DNA of 64,000 nucleotides from Pseudomonas sp. Irchel s3h14 (GTDB lineage Bacteria; Pseudomonadota; Gammaproteobacteria; Pseudomonadales; Pseudomonadaceae): the NCBI RefSeq assembly GCF_900187425.1, contig NZ_FYDJ01000017.1, positions 1 through 64,000 of the forward strand, in the 5' to 3' direction. The notes under the pieces were generated by a model. It was given only the letters and a program-made list of their open reading frames with translations. It made no database searches and had not been told where the DNA came from. The translations under genes were made by a program, and so were the position numbers. Below are positions 60,024 to 64,000 of the stretch, piece after piece (positions within the stretch are counted from its first letter, which is position 1; every line of letters begins with the position of its first letter).

Positions 60024-62228
60024 ATGGAAATCAAGGTCAACTTTCTCGACAACCTTCGACTTGAAGCCAAGTTCGACGACTTCACGGTGGTGGCCGATCA
60101 ACCTATCCGCTACAAGGGCGATGGCTCGGCACCGGGTCCATTCGACTACTTCCTGGCTTCGTCGGCGTTGTGTGCGGCTTATTTCGTGAAGTTGTACTGC
60201 AGCACGCGCAATATCCCCACGGATAACATCCGTCTGTCACAGAACAATATTGTTGACCCGGAAAACCGCTACAACCAGATTTTCAAGATCCAGGTCGAGT
60301 TACCGGCGGATATTTCCGACAAGGACCGCCAGGGCATCCTGCGTTCCATCGACCGGTGTACCGTGAAAAAAGTGGTCCAGGCCGGGCCTGAGTTTGTGAT
60401 CGAAGAGGTGGAAAACCTCGACGCCGATGCCCAAGCGTTGCTGATGCCTGCTTCTGCCTCAGAGGCGCACACCTATATTGCGGGCAAGGATCTGCCGCTG
60501 GAGCAAACCATCGCCAACATGTCGGCCATTCTGGCGGACCTGGGCATGAAGATTGAAATCGCCTCGTGGCGCAATATCGTTCCCAACGTGTGGTCGCTGC
60601 ATATCCGCGATGCGCACTCGCCGATGTGTTTTACCAACGGTAAGGGCGCAACCAAGGAAGGCGCGCTGGCGTCGGCGTTGGGCGAGTTTATCGAGCGACT
60701 CAACTGCAACTTCTTCTACAACGATCAGTTCTGGGGCGAAGAGATCGCCAACGCGCCGTTTGTTCATTACCCGGACGAACGCTGGTTCAAGCCTGGCCGT
60801 AAAGATGAACTGCCGGCCGAAATCCTCGACGCGTACTGCCTGAAGATTTACAACCGCGACGGCGAGTTGCGTGGCTCCCACCTGATCGACACCAACTCGG
60901 GCAATGAAGAGCGCGGCATCTGCTCGCTGCCATACGTGCGCCAGTCGGACGGCGAAGTGGTGTATTTCCCGTCCAACCTGATTGAAAACCTGTTCCTGAG
61001 CAACGGCATGAGTGCCGGCAACACGCTGGCCGAAGCCCAGGTGCAATGCCTGTCGGAGATCTTCGAGCGTGCGGTAAAACGCGAAATCATCGAAGGTGAA
61101 TTTGCACTGCCGGATGTGCCCGCCGATGTGCTGGCGAAGTACCCCGGGATACTGGCCGGTATTCAGGCCCTGGAAGAGCAAGGGTTCCCCGTATTGGTGA
61201 AGGATGCATCCCTGGGCGGTGAATTCCCGGTGATGTGCGTCACGTTGATGAACCCGCGTACCGGCGGTGTGTTCGCCTCGTTCGGCGCGCACCCGAGCCT
61301 GGAAGTGGCGCTGGAGCGCAGCCTGACCGAACTGCTCCAGGGCCGCAGCTTCGAAGGCCTCAACGACTTGCCCCAGCCGACGTTTGAAGGCCATGCGGTG
61401 ACCGAGCCGAATAACTTCGTCGAGCACTTCATCGATTCCAGCGGCGTGGTTTCGTGGCGCTTCTTCAGCTCCAAGTCCGATTACGAATTCGTGGAGTGGG
61501 ACTTCTCCGGCCAGGGTGAAAACTCGAATGCCGAAGAAGCCGCGACCTTGTTCGGCATTCTCGAAGGCATGGGCAAGGAAGTGTACATGGCGGTCTACGA
61601 GCATATCGGCGCGACGGCATGCCGCATCCTGGTGCCGGACTATTCGGAAATCTATCCCGTGGACGACCTGATCTGGGATAACACCAACAAAGCGCTTTTC
61701 TTCCGCGCCGATATCCTGAACCTGCATCGCCTGGACGACGACGAACTGCAAGCGCTGGTTGAGCGCCTGGTGGAAAGTGAGCTGGATGACTACACCGACA
61801 TCACCTCCCTGATCGGCATCGAATTTGACGACAATACGGCCTGGGGTCAGCTGACGATCCTGGAGTTGAAGCTGCTGATTTATCTCGCCTTGCAACAATT
61901 TGAAGAGGCGAAAGAGGCAGTGGAGATGTTCCTGCAGTACAACGACAACACGGTTGAGCGCGGCTTGTTCTACCAAGCCGTCAACGCGGTGCTGGAGATG
62001 AAGCTGGACGAAGACCTGGAACTGGAAGACTACGAGGCCAATTTCCGCCGGATGTTTGGCAACGAACGAATGGATGCAGTGATCGGCTCGGTCGATGGCA
62101 GCGTGCGCTTCCATGGCTTGACGCCGACCAGCATCAAACTGGAGGGGCTCGACAGGCACCTGCGGTTGATCGATAGCTACAAGAAACTGCACTCGGCACG
62201 GGCCAATGTGACCGCGTTATCCAGTTAA
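60024..62228 (+). CDS. ycaO: OsmC-YcaO domain fusion protein
   Basis: A 734-residue fusion. Residues 1-130 form an OsmC-like domain (LEAKFDDFTVVADQPIRYKG, PGPFDYFLASSALCAAYFVK). A YcaO domain follows (ITSWR-type EIASWRNIVPNVWSLHIRDA, CLSEIFERAVKREIIEGEFA, PDYSEIYPVDDLIW) and a C-terminal helical, TPR-like part. YcaO proteins phosphorylate amide oxygens with ATP to form azolines or thioamides; the E. coli YcaO aids RimO beta-methylthiolation. The gene begins 106 bp after yjfC on the same strand. No RiPP precursor gene was seen nearby. Confidence 0.9.
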   Translation: MEIKVNFLDNLRLEAKFDDFTVVADQPIRYKGDGSAPGPFDYFLASSALCAAYFVKLYCSTRNIPTDNIRLSQNNIVDPENRYNQIFKIQVELPADISDKDRQGILRSIDRCTVKKVVQAGPEFVIEEVENLDADAQALLMPASASEAHTYIAGKDLPLEQTIANMSAILADLGMKIEIASWRNIVPNVWSLHIRDAHSPMCFTNGKGATKEGALASALGEFIERLNCNFFYNDQFWGEEIANAPFVHYPDERWFKPGRKDELPAEILDAYCLKIYNRDGELRGSHLIDTNSGNEERGICSLPYVRQSDGEVVYFPSNLIENLFLSNGMSAGNTLAEAQVQCLSEIFERAVKREIIEGEFALPDVPADVLAKYPGILAGIQALEEQGFPVLVKDASLGGEFPVMCVTLMNPRTGGVFASFGAHPSLEVALERSLTELLQGRSFEGLNDLPQPTFEGHAVTEPNNFVEHFIDSSGVVSWRFFSSKSDYEFVEWDFSGQGENSNAEEAATLFGILEGMGKEVYMAVYEHIGATACRILVPDYSEIYPVDDLIWDNTNKALFFRADILNLHRLDDDELQALVERLVESELDDYTDITSLIGIEFDDNTAWGQLTILELKLLIYLALQQFEEAKEAVEMFLQYNDNTVERGLFYQAVNAVLEMKLDEDLELEDYEANFRRMFGNERMDAVIGSVDGSVRFHGLTPTSIKLEGLDRHLRLIDSYKKLHSARANVTALSS

Positions 62229-62238
62229 TAGCGCCAAC

Positions 62239-62271
62239 AAAAAAGCGAAGCCAGATGGCTTCGCTTTTTTT
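62239..62271. terminator. Bidirectional terminator between ycaO and ssb
   Basis: AAAAAAGCGAAGCC, AGAT loop, GGCTTCGCTTTTTTT. The stem is perfect and flanked by A and T runs, so it ends ycaO transcription and, on the other strand, ssb. Confidence 0.95.
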
Positions 62272-62294
62272 GTTACTGACTGGATAGCTGCTTT

Positions 62295-62822
62295 TTAGAA
62301 CGGAATATCGTCATCAAAGCTGTCGAAATCCGGAGCCGGCTGTGGAGCGGCCTGCTGTGGAGCCGGAGCCTGACGCGACTGTTGCGGTGCCGACTGTTGC
62401 GGACGTGGAGCCTGTTGGCGTGGGGCTGGGGCGGACTGCTGGTAGTTATTGCCCCCGCCTTGTTGATCGCCCTGCTGTGGACGGCCGCCCAGCAGTTGCA
62501 TGGTGCCTTGCATGTCGACCACGATTTCAGTGGTGTAACGCTTGATACCGTCTTTTTCCCACTCGCGGGTCTGCAGCTTGCCTTCGATGTAGACCTGCGA
62601 ACCTTTACGCAGGTACTCGCCGGCGATTTCGGCAACCTTGCCGAACATCGACACACGGTGCCATTCGGTCTTCTCGACCTTTTGACCGGTTTGCTTGTCG
62701 GTCCACTGTTCGCTGGTCGCCAGACTCAGGTTGGTCACGGCGTTACCGTTAGGCAAGTAGCGAACTTCGGGATCCTGGCCGCAAGTGCCGACCAATATGA
62801 CTTTGTTAACCCCACGGGCCAT
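62295..62822 (-). CDS. ssb: Single-stranded DNA-binding protein
   Basis: A 175-residue SSB: OB-fold MARGVNKVILVGTCGQDPEV ... KTEWHRVSMFGKVAEIAGEY (1-110), a Gln/Pro-rich flexible linker (115-165) and the protein-interaction tip DFDSFDDDIPF. ATG 62822 lies behind GGAGAA. It directly follows the MFS gene on the minus strand, the Pseudomonas arrangement. Confidence 0.98.
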   Translation of the reverse strand: MARGVNKVILVGTCGQDPEVRYLPNGNAVTNLSLATSEQWTDKQTGQKVEKTEWHRVSMFGKVAEIAGEYLRKGSQVYIEGKLQTREWEKDGIKRYTTEIVVDMQGTMQLLGGRPQQGDQQGGGNNYQQSAPAPRQQAPRPQQSAPQQSRQAPAPQQAAPQPAPDFDSFDDDIPF

Positions 62823-62831
62823 AACGTTCTC

Positions 62832-64000
62832 CTAGGCTACGCACGCTGCCCCGGCCGGGTTGTTCACCAGGCGTTCAAGGGTGGTGCGATCCAATAGTTC
62901 TGTGTCCAATTTGATGTAAATCGCCGCTTCATCTTCGACGATCACTGCATCTGTTACCCCTACGACGGCCTTCAGGCGCTCGACCAGACCCGCTTCGCGG
63001 ATCGCCTCGGGCGACAACGGCAAGCGCAGGCTCGTCACGTAGGGAGGTTCGCGCATGGTAACAGCAAAGGCCAGCCAGAGGGCAGCCAGACCGGCGCATC
63101 CAAGGAACACAACCGACAGACCGCCATGCTGGAACAACCAGCCGCCGAGGATGCCGCCCAGTGCCGAACCGAGGAACTGGCTGGTGGAATAAACCCCCAT
63201 CGCCGTACCCTTGCCGCCTGCCGGTGAAACCTTGCTGATCAGCGATGGTAGCGAAGCTTCCAGCAAGTTGAACGCGGTAAAGAACACCACCGTCCCGATC
63301 ACCAGAGCTCGCAAGCTATCGCCGAACTGCCAGAAGAATAGCTCAGTGAGCATCAGCGTCGCGACGGCGCCGAGTAAAACTCGTTTCATTTTGCGTTTCT
63401 TCTCGCCGTAGATAATGAACGGGATCATGGCGAAGAAGGAAATCAGCAGCGCAATGAGGTAGACCCACCAGTGCTGCTCTTTAGGCAGCCCGGCTTTTTC
63501 CACCAGCGCCAAAGGCAACGCAACGAAGCTCGACATCAACATCGCGTGCAACACAAAAATGCCCAGGTCCAGGCGCAGCAGGTCTGGATGCTTGAGCGTC
63601 GGTATCAGCGCCTGGCGCGCCACACCGGATTCGCGGTGCTGCAACGGCCCGGTAGAGCGCGGCACCATGAACATCACGATCACGATGCCGAACAGCGCCA
63701 TGCCGCCCGTGGCGAGGAACAACCCGGACAGGCCGAAGGCGCGGGTCAGCAACGGTCCTACAACCATCGCGACAGCGAACGACAGACCGATCGTCATGCC
63801 GATCATGGCCATGGCTTTGGTCCGATGCTGTTCGCGGGTCAGGTCTGACAGCAACGCCATCACCGCCGCGGAAATCGCCCCGGCGCCTTGCAGGATTCGT
63901 CCGGCGATCACGCCCCAGATCGAGTCGGCATTGGCCGCCAGCACGCTACCGAGGGCGAAGACGATCAGCCCCAGGTAAATCACCGGACGACGGCCGATGC
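62832..64000 (-). CDS. MFS transporter (truncated by window edge)
   Basis: The last 389 residues of a major-facilitator protein; the start lies beyond 64000. At least ten membrane helices are seen, with GRRPVIYLGLIVFALGSVLA, GRILQGAGAISAAVMALLSD and the mid-loop GEKKRKMKRVLL. A C-terminal soluble tail (from about VERLKAVVGVTDAVIVEDEA) resembles a small regulatory domain. It ends 9 bp before ssb and matches the MFS gene usually lying between uvrA and ssb in Pseudomonas. Substrate unknown. Confidence 0.9.
   Translation of the reverse strand, partial: IGRRPVIYLGLIVFALGSVLAANADSIWGVIAGRILQGAGAISAAVMALLSDLTREQHRTKAMAMIGMTIGLSFAVAMVVGPLLTRAFGLSGLFLATGGMALFGIVIVMFMVPRSTGPLQHRESGVARQALIPTLKHPDLLRLDLGIFVLHAMLMSSFVALPLALVEKAGLPKEQHWWVYLIALLISFFAMIPFIIYGEKKRKMKRVLLGAVATLMLTELFFWQFGDSLRALVIGTVVFFTAFNLLEASLPSLISKVSPAGGKGTAMGVYSTSQFLGSALGGILGGWLFQHGGLSVVFLGCAGLAALWLAFAVTMREPPYVTSLRLPLSPEAIREAGLVERLKAVVGVTDAVIVEDEAAIYIKLDTELLDRTTLERLVNNPAGAACVA

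Noticed and set aside
60459..62192. 577-residue minus-strand frame opposite ycaO
   Set aside because: Antisense shadow; the plus-strand OsmC-YcaO protein is conserved.

Overview
The window is a piece of a Pseudomonas chromosome, most likely from the P. fluorescens group. Three things support this. The gene order from xseB-ispA-dxs through ribA, pgpA-thiL-nusB-ribH-ribBA-ribC-ribD-nrdR, the Zur-type zinc operon, oprG and the epimerase pair follows the P. aeruginosa PA4042-PA4069 order as I remember it. The six-gene mag operon and the MFS-ssb pair are also Pseudomonas-like. The intergenic regions carry at least four families of Pseudomonas REP palindromes. No rRNA, tRNA or CRISPR array was seen.

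Layout. Positions 1-4600 are accessory: the tail of an IS110-type transposase, a REP pair, about 670 bp without a gene, an Mrr-type restriction endonuclease, and a toxin-antitoxin operon with two DarT-like ADP-ribosyltransferase genes in tandem before one DarG macrodomain antitoxin. Positions 4670-14848 (minus strand) hold magA-F, an envelope alpha-2-macroglobulin operon. A Fic protein at 15127-16272 sits behind two identical-arm inverted repeats. Positions 16533-30262 are core metabolism: isoprenoid precursors (ispA, dxs), cobalamin uptake (btuB, btuF), riboflavin (ribA, ribH, ribBA, ribC, ribD), thiamine (thiL), phospholipid (pgpA), and nusB and nrdR.

Positions 30391-37131 carry a YbaY-like lipoprotein, a methyltransferase, a thioredoxin-TPR chaperone (CnoX), a Zur-box-preceded zinc operon and oprG behind an FNR/ANR-type box. 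Two sugar-epimerase-like genes and the helicase lhr follow. A small scrap region at 43663-44192 contains a REP, a broken IS481 transposase and another repeat. Next come an MFS exporter and an envelope-lipid operon (DUF72, EEP-family, clsB, ybhN), then a hydrolase/DUF3182 pair and a GlxA-type regulator divergent from a cysteine hydrolase.

Positions 53531-62228 are the most system-like stretch: a Pseudomonas version of the yjfI-J-K-L-M-C cluster (DUF2170, PspA/IM30, DUF2491, DUF350, DUF1190 lipoprotein, glutathionylspermidine-synthase-like ATP-grasp ligase). A rhomboid protease and a K+ channel gene are inserted in it, two copies of a perfect palindrome lie upstream, and an OsmC-YcaO fusion gene follows. 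The window ends in ssb and a truncated MFS gene.

The two strongest leads for new biology are the double-DarT/DarG operon beside mrr and the expanded yjf membrane operon with its paired palindromic operator. Secondary leads are the Fic operator or hairpin pair, the 157-bp palindrome between nusB and thiL, and the catalytic-looking residues in the mag DUF proteins. All calls come from reading the sequence; no database search was run.
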